From Cytobacillus firmus (GTDB lineage Bacteria; Bacillota; Bacilli; Bacillales; Cytobacillaceae), in contig NZ_CP098323.1 of assembly GCF_023657595.1 (NCBI RefSeq), positions 4,860,001-4,924,000 of the forward strand: a DNA stretch of 64,000 bases. The letters run 5' to 3'. Shown here piece by piece: positions 16,425 through 24,234 of this stretch; positions within the stretch are counted from its first letter, which is position 1; each line of letters opens with the position of its first letter. A model generated the notes under the pieces. The model worked only from the letters and a program-made list of their open reading frames with translations. It was not told where the DNA came from and searched no databases. Position numbers and translations under genes: made by a program.

Positions 16425-17600
16425 ATGTTGAATACTAAAAAAGCACTGCCTCTTTTATTCGCCGTTATGTTTCTTGTGATGGTTGGGTTTGGAATCATTA
16501 TTCCTGTCATCCCCTTTTATGCGGAGGAATTAGGGGCATCACCCACTGAACTGGGCCTGTTAATGGCCGTATATTCGCTGATGCAGCTGCTGTTTGCGCC
16601 TATGTGGGGGCGCGTTTCCGATAAAATCGGACGCAAGCCTGTCATTATGATCGGAATTTTTGGCCTTGGATTGTCTTTTTTCATGATGGCCCTGTCCACT
16701 GAGCTGTGGATGCTGTTTGCAGCCAGAATTATCGGCGGCTTTCTGTCGTCTGCCAATATGCCGACGGTCATGGCTTATGTAGCGGATATTACATCTGAAG
16801 AAGACCGCGGAAAAGGGATGGGCATCATTGGTGCTGCAGTGGGCTTAGGCTTTATTTTCGGCCCTGCGATAGGCGGCATCTTTTCCCGGGAAAGTTTGAA
16901 CCTTCCTTTCTACGCGGCAGGAACTTCTTCGTTTATCACATTCTTCCTTGTCATGCTTGTGCTGAAGGAGTCTCTGTCACCGGAGCAGCGCAGCCAGGGA
17001 ACAGCTAAGCGTCCGGGTCTGATGACCGCTTTAAGAGGAAACACTGGCATTTTGTTTATCCTTCAGCTGTTTGTTTCACTGTCACTGGCAGGACTGGAAG
17101 CAACCTTCGCTTATTTTGCGGCTGAAAAAGCAGGTCTTGGCACCGTTGAGCTGGGCTATATTTTTATGATTATGGGATTTGGAGGAGCCCTTGTGCAGGG
17201 CGGTCTGGTAGGACGAATGACGAAAAAGTATGGAGAAGGGGCTGTGATTCAGCTGGGGATCATCGTCTCCGCCATTGGCTTTGGACTGATTCTCCTGGTT
17301 GACAGTTTTACGACTGCGGCGATTTTCCTGACGATTTTCGGCATAGGGAACGGATTTATCCGTCCGAGTGTTTCTTCCCTGCTGACAAAGACATCTCAAA
17401 CTGGACACGGCAGCACGACTGGCCTGCTGTCATCATTCGATTCCCTGGGACGCATTATCGGCCCGCCGCTCGGAGGATGGCTGTTCACCATCAGCATCGG
17501 TGCTCCGTACCTGACGGGAATCCTGCTTTCCGGTTTGGCATTCATAATGTATCGTGTGTATTCTGCCAAGGTGAACAGAACCCGTTCGATTACACCTTAA
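16425..17600 (+). CDS. MFS drug-efflux-type transporter (DHA1 family)
   Basis: This 391-residue protein has 12 membrane segments and the MFS motif A sequence GRVSDKIGRKPV near residues 65-76. Motif C-like glycines follow (GAAVGLGFIFGPAIGG near 143-158), as in antiporters such as NorA, Bmr and TetA. It probably exports lipophilic compounds by proton exchange; the substrate is unknown. The ATG at 16425 has GGAG six bases upstream. The gene stands alone between a divergent MHS operon and a bidirectional terminator. Confidence 0.85.
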   Translation: MLNTKKALPLLFAVMFLVMVGFGIIIPVIPFYAEELGASPTELGLLMAVYSLMQLLFAPMWGRVSDKIGRKPVIMIGIFGLGLSFFMMALSTELWMLFAARIIGGFLSSANMPTVMAYVADITSEEDRGKGMGIIGAAVGLGFIFGPAIGGIFSRESLNLPFYAAGTSSFITFFLVMLVLKESLSPEQRSQGTAKRPGLMTALRGNTGILFILQLFVSLSLAGLEATFAYFAAEKAGLGTVELGYIFMIMGFGGALVQGGLVGRMTKKYGEGAVIQLGIIVSAIGFGLILLVDSFTTAAIFLTIFGIGNGFIRPSVSSLLTKTSQTGHGSTTGLLSSFDSLGRIIGPPLGGWLFTISIGAPYLTGILLSGLAFIMYRVYSAKVNRTRSITP

Positions 17601-17628
17601 AAAAGGAGGCTCATTTTGCCTCCTTTTT
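17600..17628. terminator. bidirectional terminator
   Basis: AAAAAGGAGGC (17600-17610) pairs with GCCTCCTTTTT (17618-17628). It serves the MFS gene on the plus strand and the methyltransferase on the minus strand. Confidence 0.9.
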
Positions 17629-18225
17629 CTACTTTTTCAGGATCACCTGGATGACGTGTCCCGTTCCTGTATGGCCTTTTCCTTCCACTCTCTCCTGTTC
17701 GCCATAAAAGAAATGAAGGACCTTATAACCCTGAATCCATTGAAGAATATCTGCAGGATGATAGACCATGTCGACACTTTTTGGCCCGCCTGTACCATAG
17801 CTGAGCTGATCCTCTGAATAAACCTCAAGCATGACAATTCCACCCGGCTTGACAACGGAAACCAGCTTATCGAAAACGGTTTTTTGGTCTTTTTTCAGAA
17901 AATGGCCGAAAACCATTATGGAAGCGTCATATTCTTCGGATGGCACAGAATCATGAATCAGGTCCTTCTGCCCTGTTTCCACTCTGACTTGATGGCGCTC
18001 AGCCAGCTGCTTTGTTTTGTCCAACCCGCTTTGCGTATAATCCCATGCTGTTACATCATGCCCCTGCCTGGCAAGGAATACAGCATTTCGGCCCTCCCCC
18101 TCGGCAAAGGCAACAATACGTTTGCGCCCTTCAAGCCGCCACGCCTGCTCCCTGATAAATTCGTTGGGCTCTTCGCCATATAAATAGCCTTCTTGAGAAA
18201 ACTTTTCTTCCCATAAATTTGCCAA
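17629..18225 (-). CDS. class I SAM-dependent methyltransferase (TehB-like)
   Basis: This 198-residue cytoplasmic protein has the SAM-binding motif RIVAFAEGEGRNAVFLA near residues 32-48 and an acidic VTAWDYTQSGL at the end of strand 2. Similar small methyltransferases are annotated as TehB- or YcgJ-like; the substrate is unknown. I chose the TTG at 18225 because AAAAGGAGTGG sits eight bases upstream; the frame extends to 18318 without a site. It is transcribed away from the UGA-containing thioredoxin gene. Confidence 0.82.
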   Translation of the reverse strand: MANLWEEKFSQEGYLYGEEPNEFIREQAWRLEGRKRIVAFAEGEGRNAVFLARQGHDVTAWDYTQSGLDKTKQLAERHQVRVETGQKDLIHDSVPSEEYDASIMVFGHFLKKDQKTVFDKLVSVVKPGGIVMLEVYSEDQLSYGTGGPKSVDMVYHPADILQWIQGYKVLHFFYGEQERVEGKGHTGTGHVIQVILKK

Positions 18226-18317
18226 TCTAACCACTCCTTTTCCCATAAGGTATTCTAGGAGTGGTTCTGGAAATCCTATTATATAATGAAAAAAATGCCA
18301 GCAAGAGGAGGATGACA

Positions 18318-18647
18318 ATGAAAGAGCTGACAGCGATGGAAGAGGTGCAGCAGTTTATCCAAAGCACGGAGCTCGGCCTTATTTACGTGCTGCATGACAG
18401 CTGAAGTGTCTGTCATGGCCTGCTTCCTCAGGTTGAGGAAGTGTTAAAGGATTACCCCCGTATCGAAGCACGGCTTGTGAATGCAGGCAAGGTAACCGAA
18501 ATTGCCGGGTATCTGATGGCCTTTACAGTTCCTGTGATTGCCTTATATCTGGATGGAAGAGAAGTATTAAGGGAAGCCCGGTTCATTCCTGTTGAGAAGC
18601 TTCGTGATAATTTGAAAAGGATTTATGAAGGGGTTTTTGATGAGTAA
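18318..18647 (+). CDS. thioredoxin-like protein with in-frame UGA at the active site (candidate selenoprotein)
   Basis: From the ATG at 18318, six bases after AGGAGG, the frame reads MKELTAMEEVQQFIQSTE and reaches TGA at 18402-18404 (codon 29). It continues in the same frame to a TAA at 18645-18647, giving 109 residues if UGA is decoded. The codons after TGA give SVCHGLLPQVEEVL, and later FTVPVIALYLDG matches the cis-Pro region of thioredoxin folds. UGA therefore replaces the first Cys of a CxxC motif, giving UxxC, the usual position for Sec in redox proteins. A compact hairpin with a GGU apical loop lies at 18423-18441. The alternative is a nonsense mutation or base-calling error in a Cys codon. 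I favour selenocysteine because of the position and the hairpin. Confidence 0.75.
18393..18417 (+). other. hairpin that places the UGA in its loop
   Basis: CATGACAG (18393-18400) and CTGTCATG (18410-18417) are perfect 8-bp inverted repeats. The 9-base loop between them contains the UGA at 18402-18404. It could modulate ribosome pausing at the codon. It is distinct from the downstream SECIS-like hairpin. Confidence 0.6.
18421..18443 (+). promoter_or_regulatory. candidate bacterial SECIS element
   Basis: CTTCCTCA (18423-18430) and TGAGGAAG (18434-18441) form a perfect 8-bp stem closed by the triloop GGT, extendable by two G-U pairs. The loop begins 26 nt after the TGA and starts with G, which fits the general bacterial SECIS pattern (short stem, loop 16-37 nt after UGA, G among its first two bases) and recalls the GGU of E. 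coli fdhF. SelB binding is inferred. Confidence 0.7.
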
Positions 18648-18649
18648 AA

Positions 18650-18678
18650 CAGGACTGGCGGTGCTTCCGCCAGTCCTG
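18650..18678. terminator. terminator between the thioredoxin-like and calY genes
   Basis: CAGGACTGGCGG (18650-18661) and CCGCCAGTCCTG (18667-18678) form a 12-bp stem with a 5-base loop between converging genes. The T runs on each side are short. Confidence 0.8.
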
Positions 18679-18689
18679 CCCGTTTAAAA

Positions 18690-19298
18690 TTAGTTGCTGC
18701 TCTCATCCGTATCATCGTTGTAGGTGCCGGCAGTCTGCTCCGCATTAAATGTCCAATTGACTTCGAGCGTATCACCCTGGAACTGGTTTTGGTCTTGTCC
18801 ATTGTCCACAAACTCAAACAGAACAAAGATTTTTTCCTTTTCACCAGCTGGAATGCCGTCCGGTTTCGGATTGCCCGATATATTAAGTTCCGTCAGGTCC
18901 GGCTGCTGGCTTTGCAGCTCATACAGAGTTGTTTCTACAACAGCGTTTGTTGCACTGCTTGTATTGTACATAATCGTTACTTTAATATGTTTGGCAAAGT
19001 CATCTGTATTATCCCCTTTTGCATCAGCCACATTGTAATGGGTGTTCAGAAGGACTTTATGAATATCTAATGTACCATTGTTTTCCAGTGTAAATTCACG
19101 GTAAACTTCATCGCCTGGTTTAATGTTGTCGATATTCACAACCGCGCTTGGGTTCATTCCTAAATCCAATGTTCCCGAAGCAAACGTATTCTGCGTGTCA
19201 ACTGTATCACTAAAATAGGCAAAGGTTCCCCCGCCGATTAATGACAGCCCCATTGCTGCACTCAAAACACCCTGACTGATCTTCTTTGTAAAACTCAT
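18690..19298 (-). CDS. calY: CalY/TasA-family biofilm matrix protein (camelysin)
   Basis: This 202-residue secreted protein has an N-terminal signal (TKKISQGVLSAAMGLSLIGGGTFAYFSD) with the characteristic TFAYFSD junction of SipW substrates. The mature part has the TasA/camelysin fold signature TFASGTLDLGMNPSAVVNIDNIKPGDEVYREF. Such proteins assemble into extracellular fibres of the biofilm matrix. The gene is the last of the DUF4047-sipW-calY group, 81 bp after sipW. AGGGGG and AAGG sites precede the ATG. Whether TasA or CalY is the nearer relative cannot be settled by eye. Confidence 0.9.
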   Translation of the reverse strand: MSFTKKISQGVLSAAMGLSLIGGGTFAYFSDTVDTQNTFASGTLDLGMNPSAVVNIDNIKPGDEVYREFTLENNGTLDIHKVLLNTHYNVADAKGDNTDDFAKHIKVTIMYNTSSATNAVVETTLYELQSQQPDLTELNISGNPKPDGIPAGEKEKIFVLFEFVDNGQDQNQFQGDTLEVNWTFNAEQTAGTYNDDTDESSN

Positions 19299-19379
19299 CC
19301 TTACATTCCCCCTAGTTTAGTAATAGATAATTTATTAAACTCTTATGTACGTTTGCAGATACATAGGAGATCTAACCAC

Positions 19380-19925
19380 TTATGCTTGACTTGATTCAAT
19401 CTCCCTTTTTGCTCCAATAATAGTGCTGATGGCGGAAATTAATAACAATACTCCCGGCACAATCAATAAAAGGGCAGATCCTGTCTTTGAACTCGCAAAA
19501 TTCAGCGCATACCCGGCGTATGGTATGGAAAAACCGTAATACTTGCCAACCACATTATGAGGATACACAGTCCATGGATCTTCACCATCGTTGTTATCTC
19601 CTTTAGTCTTGAATGCTGCTTGTCCATTGTGTTCCTGTACCCCGGTAATTCTATGGGTAATTAACTTCTCTTCCATGCGGAAAGTTATAACATCCCCTTT
19701 TTTATATGAAGATTGGTTATCACTTAATTTAATTGCAATCACCGAACCTGTTTGAAAGGTTGGCTCCATGGATCCTGAGAGAACCGCTTTGAACTGATGC
19801 CCAAGCAGCGATGGCTCCCCTCCTGAAATTCTGGATGAAAGAACCACAAATGCAATCAGGCCAATTCCTAGCATGAAAAGAGCTACCGTTATATTACTCA
19901 CTATTTTCAAGAGTTTTTTCTTCAT
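19380..19925 (-). CDS. sipW: SipW-type signal peptidase I
   Basis: This 181-residue membrane protein has a catalytic Ser in VLSGSMEPTF near residues 50-59, ITHRITGV near 90 and TKGDNNDGEDPWTV near 108-121. As in other ER-type signal peptidases, a His takes the place of the usual catalytic Lys. Hydrophobic segments lie at residues 10-30 and near 145-170. SipW processes TasA/CalY-type matrix proteins, and its substrate gene lies just downstream. Its start overlaps the end of the DUF4047 gene by 32 bp, implying translational coupling. Confidence 0.93.
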   Translation of the reverse strand: MKKKLLKIVSNITVALFMLGIGLIAFVVLSSRISGGEPSLLGHQFKAVLSGSMEPTFQTGSVIAIKLSDNQSSYKKGDVITFRMEEKLITHRITGVQEHNGQAAFKTKGDNNDGEDPWTVYPHNVVGKYYGFSIPYAGYALNFASSKTGSALLLIVPGVLLLISAISTIIGAKREIESSQA

Positions 19926-20664
19926 CGCTCACCAGCTCCTGGTCTTTATTCTCTATGGATGCTTCTTCTGAAGTATCTTGATTGCCTGGTGCGTGCACGC
20001 CAGGCAGAGACTCATCAAGAGTTGTGTTCTGATCCTTTTCTTCCTCCATTTCAACAGGTTTTTCCTGGCTTAATTCTGCGCCTGAATCAGAAGGCGAGTC
20101 CTGTTCAACTGGCTTGTCTGCTGCCCGAGCCTTTTCTTCCTCATCTAACTCATTCATCCTCTGCCGGATGGCGCTGCCTGCCTCTTTTATCCTCTGAATA
20201 TCAACTTCTGCCATTACTTCACTCAGCAATAGATCAGCATGCTGATATCCTTCATGAATATAAGCGAAAGAAGGATCCCCGGTATGGCTGCTTTTGGCCT
20301 GCTGTTCGTATGCGTACAGCTCATCAGCAATACTGTCCAGCCTGTCCATTTGTTTCTTTAGCTGCCCTTCCAATTCTGCCAGCTGATGCAGTCTTTCTTG
20401 TAATTCCTGCTGCGACTCTGTATTCCAGGAAATCTCCATGGCCCGCTTATAGTTCTGTCTCATGCTGCCGGCGATCCCGTCGGCATGGTTCTGGAGATTT
20501 TGAATCGTTTCCGGAAAGACGAATGCAGAAGTTATCGTAATTGGCTCCATTTCTGCCTGGCTTGAAAATAAAGCTTCTGTTTCCCCGACAACCAGATGCC
20601 CGGCATAAAAAGACAAGCAGCATAAGCATGGAAGAATGATTCGCTTTGGCATGGACTTTTTCAA
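19894..20664 (-). CDS. DUF4047-type protein of the sipW-calY locus (TapA analogue candidate)
   Basis: This 256-residue protein starts with a basic, hydrophobic leader (KRIILPCLCCLSFYAGHLVVG) followed by ETEALFSSQAE, which resembles the SipW-type cleavage region. Residues about 55-170 are helical and coiled-coil-like (QELQERLHQLAELEGQLKKQ). The C-terminal 80 residues are acidic and low in complexity. In B. subtilis the equivalent slot holds tapA, so I infer an accessory role in matrix fibre assembly; there is no clear sequence similarity to TapA. The TTG start at 20664 follows AAGGAGGAG at seven bases. Confidence 0.7.
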   Translation of the reverse strand: MKKSMPKRIILPCLCCLSFYAGHLVVGETEALFSSQAEMEPITITSAFVFPETIQNLQNHADGIAGSMRQNYKRAMEISWNTESQQELQERLHQLAELEGQLKKQMDRLDSIADELYAYEQQAKSSHTGDPSFAYIHEGYQHADLLLSEVMAEVDIQRIKEAGSAIRQRMNELDEEEKARAADKPVEQDSPSDSGAELSQEKPVEMEEEKDQNTTLDESLPGVHAPGNQDTSEEASIENKDQELVSDEEKTLENSE

Positions 20665-20912
20665 TTGGGCTCCTCCTTCCTGTCCATCTGGGACTCATTA
20701 TACAAAATTTTCAGAAGTTTTAAATTGGGTTAATTACTGGTTAAAAACGTGTCGATATTTGTCCATTTTCGGTTTTTTTTGTTAACAGGCACGATAAATC
20801 TATGAAAAATTAAACCAATACCAGATTTCCTGAAATAGATTGATTTCACCAATAATTTTCTTAATAATACGAATTGTCACACTTTATAAACTTGGTTGAA
20901 GGAGAGGGTTTT

Positions 20913-22628
20913 ATGAAAAAGAAGAGTCAAAAGAAAAAGATAAGTAGGAAAGGAACCATACCAGCTGTACTAGCCTTATCTGTAGCATTTGGAGGGCTTT
21001 TGCCAACATCATCCGCATTAGCTGCAGAGACAGCTAACACGGCAACTGTGCTATTCCAGGCAGAAGGATTAAGCAAGCATGAAGTGGTAAAAGCGTATCT
21101 GCAATCACAGGTTCAGGCCCCAACAGTGAAGCTTGCAGATCCCGGGGAGCAATTTAAAATTGTGAGCGAACAGGAAGATTCTGAAACAGGTACATACCAT
21201 GTGCGTACTGTTGAGCAATATAAAGGAATCCCTATTTACGGTTCTGGACAAACTGTTGCACTGGACTCCAGCCATAACGTATATGCTTCTCTTGGCAAAG
21301 TCACTCAAAACCTGGCCCGCTCCATTATTCCAACTGAGGCATCCATTTCAGAAGATGAAGCGGTCAGCATTGTAAAGGGACAGGTTGAATCACAGATCGG
21401 TGAAGTAAAAAATTATGATGGTGTAAAATCCCAATTATTGATTTACCCGCATAAAGGAAAATACTATCTCGCTTATCTGGTTAAAGCCTCCACTTCCTTT
21501 CCGGAGCCTGGCTACTTCCATTACTTTGTAGATGCAACGAGTGGAGAAGTCATTGAAAGTTTCAATAAAATCCACACGGTCGATGAAGAGACACTTACCC
21601 CGATTACGGGAAGAGGCCTGGATGTGCATGGCAATCTGCTGTCATTTAATGCGGCAAAAGATATGGAGACAGGAACGAGCTATCTGTATGGACCTTCTGT
21701 TTGGTCGACTACATCGGTTCCAATGGCCACATTTAACGCTAAAGCTTTTGATCCGCTTTTATTTAACCTGGGCAGTGTCTTATTCGGATTTACAGGATAT
21801 GAAGTAACAACAAAAAGCGGAAGCAACTTTTTCCATGATCCTGCTGCCATTTCAGCACACTACAACTCGGATAAAGTAAACCGATACTATCAAATTATTC
21901 ATAAGCGAAACAGCTTGGATAATAATGGAATGAAATTAATCAGCACCGCTCACATAGGCACAAAGTGGAATAACGCAGCCTGGAATGGAGTTCAAATGAT
22001 GTACGGGGACGGGGACGGCATTAAATTCAGCTCACTTTCAGGCGGACTGGATGTAGCCGGACACGAAATGACTCACGGTGTGATTGAACACACAGCTGAC
22101 CTCGTTTACGAAGGTGAATCTGGAGCAATCAATGAATCATTAGCCGATATCCTGGGGAATTTGGCAGAGATTTATACGACCAAAGAAGTGGAATGGGAGC
22201 TGGGAGAAGATATCACTACCCCGAATATTCCAGGTGACGGCGGGCTTCGCTCCATGAGTGATCCAGCTTCTAAAAAGACAAGCTTAATGCCTTCAGGACA
22301 CTATCCGGATCATTATGATGACCGCTATCTGGGTACAGAGGATAAAGGCGGCGTTCATATCAACAGCGGAATTAACAACAAGGCAGCCTACTTAATCAGT
22401 CAGGGCGGCACAAACAATGACATAACCATAAAGGGCATAGGCACGTCAAAAACAGAAAAAATCTATTACCGTGCACTCACTCTGTATCTAACACCTTCTT
22501 CCGGATTCCATGATATGAGGGAAGCAGCCATCAGCGCTGCACGTGATCTGTATCCGGATAAAAATGGTGCTCCATCTGCAGAGACGCAAGCCGTTATGGA
22601 TGCCTATACTTCTGTAGGCGTTAACTAA
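20913..22628 (+). CDS. npr: secreted thermolysin-like neutral metalloprotease (M4, bacillolysin)
   Basis: This 571-residue preproprotein has a basic leader and hydrophobic core ending ALAAETAN (residues about 1-40). An FTP/PepSY propeptide follows to about residue 240, then the M4 catalytic domain. The zinc motif VAGHEMTHGVIEH has H384, E385 and H388; the third ligand E408 is in GAINESLADILG, 24 residues after H384 as in thermolysin. The transition-state His is in GGVHINSGINNKAAYL near 482. It degrades extracellular proteins. The ATG at 20913 follows GGAGAGG. It converges with an XRE/TPR regulator, the arrangement seen for npr and NprR in other bacilli. Confidence 0.95.
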   Translation: MKKKSQKKKISRKGTIPAVLALSVAFGGLLPTSSALAAETANTATVLFQAEGLSKHEVVKAYLQSQVQAPTVKLADPGEQFKIVSEQEDSETGTYHVRTVEQYKGIPIYGSGQTVALDSSHNVYASLGKVTQNLARSIIPTEASISEDEAVSIVKGQVESQIGEVKNYDGVKSQLLIYPHKGKYYLAYLVKASTSFPEPGYFHYFVDATSGEVIESFNKIHTVDEETLTPITGRGLDVHGNLLSFNAAKDMETGTSYLYGPSVWSTTSVPMATFNAKAFDPLLFNLGSVLFGFTGYEVTTKSGSNFFHDPAAISAHYNSDKVNRYYQIIHKRNSLDNNGMKLISTAHIGTKWNNAAWNGVQMMYGDGDGIKFSSLSGGLDVAGHEMTHGVIEHTADLVYEGESGAINESLADILGNLAEIYTTKEVEWELGEDITTPNIPGDGGLRSMSDPASKKTSLMPSGHYPDHYDDRYLGTEDKGGVHINSGINNKAAYLISQGGTNNDITIKGIGTSKTEKIYYRALTLYLTPSSGFHDMREAAISAARDLYPDKNGAPSAETQAVMDAYTSVGVN

Positions 22629-22639
22629 GAAACAAAGCC

Positions 22640-22683
22640 AAAAGCCATGAACCTGTTTGAATGGGTCATGGCTTTTCTTTTTT
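22640..22683 (+). terminator. terminator of npr
   Basis: AAAAGCCATGA (22640-22650) pairs with TCATGGCTTTT (22666-22676), and a T-rich tract follows to 22683. Confidence 0.9.
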
Positions 22684-22690
22684 AACGAGG

Positions 22691-23947
22691 TCATTCACAC
22701 GCAATCGATTCTATAAAGATATTTGAAACCTGAACAGCCTTCTCATATTGCTCCGTCTCCACATAATATTGGTACAATTGCTTGCCAAACCGGTTGGTAA
22801 ACATAGCATTGCTGATTGAAAGGAAATAAGGAAGTGCCTCGTGTTCTATATATCTGTAATATTGCTCACTCTGTTCTTCAATCCGCAGAATAAGGAGCTT
22901 GAATATGATTTTGTAAAACCTGTTCTCCAAATTCTTTGTCATAGACATTCCTTCGCGGGCTCTTTTCAGCAGCACTGCTTTTCGCAATAGCTTCCCTTCC
23001 AGACAGGCATTAATATAATTTTGCAGCCTCTGAAGATACAGAGCAGATGGCTTAGCCACCAGGCCAAGGGCCTCCTCTAATACTGTTTGCGCCTTCCGGT
23101 ATTCCTTCCTTCTCCAATACTCATAGCCTAAGTTGTTTAACAGCAAAGACTTTTTATTAGGCAAATTCAGCAGGTCACAATTACGGATTAATCTCTGATA
23201 AGATTTCTCCAGCTCGTTGAAATCCGCCTGTAAATCATTGCCCTCCTGTGCGAGCATAAGGGACTCTGCCGTAATCGCACCGATGTAGTTATCCGTTTCC
23301 CTGAAGTGTACAAGAGCCTTATTTGCATAGGCATAAGCCGCTATCTTAGAATTGGTCCAATAATAGGCGGCCGCCAAGTGGTAATAGTATTCGTGATTCC
23401 CGTATTCCTCCATGTTTATATCCTTCAAAAATTCAATCGCTTTGTGATAATTCCCGGCCTTTGAATCCCGGTATCTTAAGATATAATAGATTCCCCAGGC
23501 ATGCTTAAGCATATTTTGCTCATAGGCTTGAAGATTAGGATAGTCATTCTGTATATGAATCAAAATCCCTTCCGCCTGTTCCAATTCCAGTTTTTTTAAG
23601 TGCAATCGGGCAAGAAGCAATTCATAAAAGGCGGCATGGCTGGAAGAAAGGCTGATGGGAATGCCCTCAAGCTCTTTTTTAATTTTCTCTGCTTCCTTCA
23701 TATTTTGCATGATGATCGTCTTGTGCCAGTGCTGAAGCCGCTCTCCCAGATTGGCAAACCGGTTGATTTCCTGATCAATATCGAGGTTCAGACGTTCTGA
23801 AAACATCTGGATAATTTCAGAGGAATACGGCGTCACCCCACGCTCGATCTTACTCACATGTGTAACCGAACAAATGCCCTTGCCGAGATCCTCTTGTGTA
23901 AGACCTGCCCTTTGGCGGTGAAATTTAATTATTTCTCCAGCTAACAT
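22691..23947 (-). CDS. XRE-type HTH plus TPR regulator (RRNPP family, NprR/PlcR-like)
   Basis: The 418-residue protein has an N-terminal HTH (AGLTQEDLGKGICSVTHVSKIERG, residues 14-37). Helical TPR-like repeats follow to the C-terminus, such as NNLGYEYWRRKEYRKAQTVLEEAL. This layout and length match NprR (about 423), a quorum-sensing regulator of neutral protease genes. Here it lies between the M4 protease (convergent) and the S8 protease (divergent), so it probably controls one or both. No convincing signalling-peptide gene was found directly after it. The ATG is at 23947. Confidence 0.85.
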   Translation of the reverse strand: MLAGEIIKFHRQRAGLTQEDLGKGICSVTHVSKIERGVTPYSSEIIQMFSERLNLDIDQEINRFANLGERLQHWHKTIIMQNMKEAEKIKKELEGIPISLSSSHAAFYELLLARLHLKKLELEQAEGILIHIQNDYPNLQAYEQNMLKHAWGIYYILRYRDSKAGNYHKAIEFLKDINMEEYGNHEYYYHLAAAYYWTNSKIAAYAYANKALVHFRETDNYIGAITAESLMLAQEGNDLQADFNELEKSYQRLIRNCDLLNLPNKKSLLLNNLGYEYWRRKEYRKAQTVLEEALGLVAKPSALYLQRLQNYINACLEGKLLRKAVLLKRAREGMSMTKNLENRFYKIIFKLLILRIEEQSEQYYRYIEHEALPYFLSISNAMFTNRFGKQLYQYYVETEQYEKAVQVSNIFIESIACE

Positions 23948-24234
23948 GAAAGACTCCCCTTATTTTCTGAATAAGATTTATTGTAGTAAATGAGAGTCCA
24001 CTTTTGCCCCCTTCTTAAAATAACCCCAAATTTTATTGTTATAAGTGCCTACAAACCATCCAAATATACCCATAATCAAGAGATTTTTAATACCTTTGTC
24101 TGGTTTTTTGCCCCTTATGTACCCTTCTAATTACCCCAATTAACAGAATGTTTTATCTTCTTTATACTTTTTAATAGAAAGTCTTACAATCTATGAATCC
24201 ACCAACATACTTTGGAAGAGGAGAATGGACACGA
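23948..24234. promoter_or_regulatory. divergent promoter region with repeated CCCC boxes
   Basis: Two similar stretches occur, 24003-24036 and 24106-24142. Each has TTTTGCCCC followed by a second CCCC block in AT-rich sequence (AACCCCAAATT and TACCCCAATTA), about 103 bp apart. They lie between the RRNPP regulator and the S8 protease and may be binding sites for that regulator. No clear -35/-10 pair stands out. Confidence 0.4.

Noticed and set aside
18441..18647. Separate 68-residue gene starting at GTG 18441
   Set aside because: It has no proper ribosome binding site and begins in the middle of a thioredoxin fold. The same frame continues upstream through the TGA to an ATG with AGGAGG.
22488..22694. 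NprX-like signalling peptide gene overlapping the end of the RRNPP regulator
   Set aside because: The 68-codon frame starts at an ATG overlapping the stop, but it runs antisense through the npr terminator and coding region and lacks a secretion signal of the known type.
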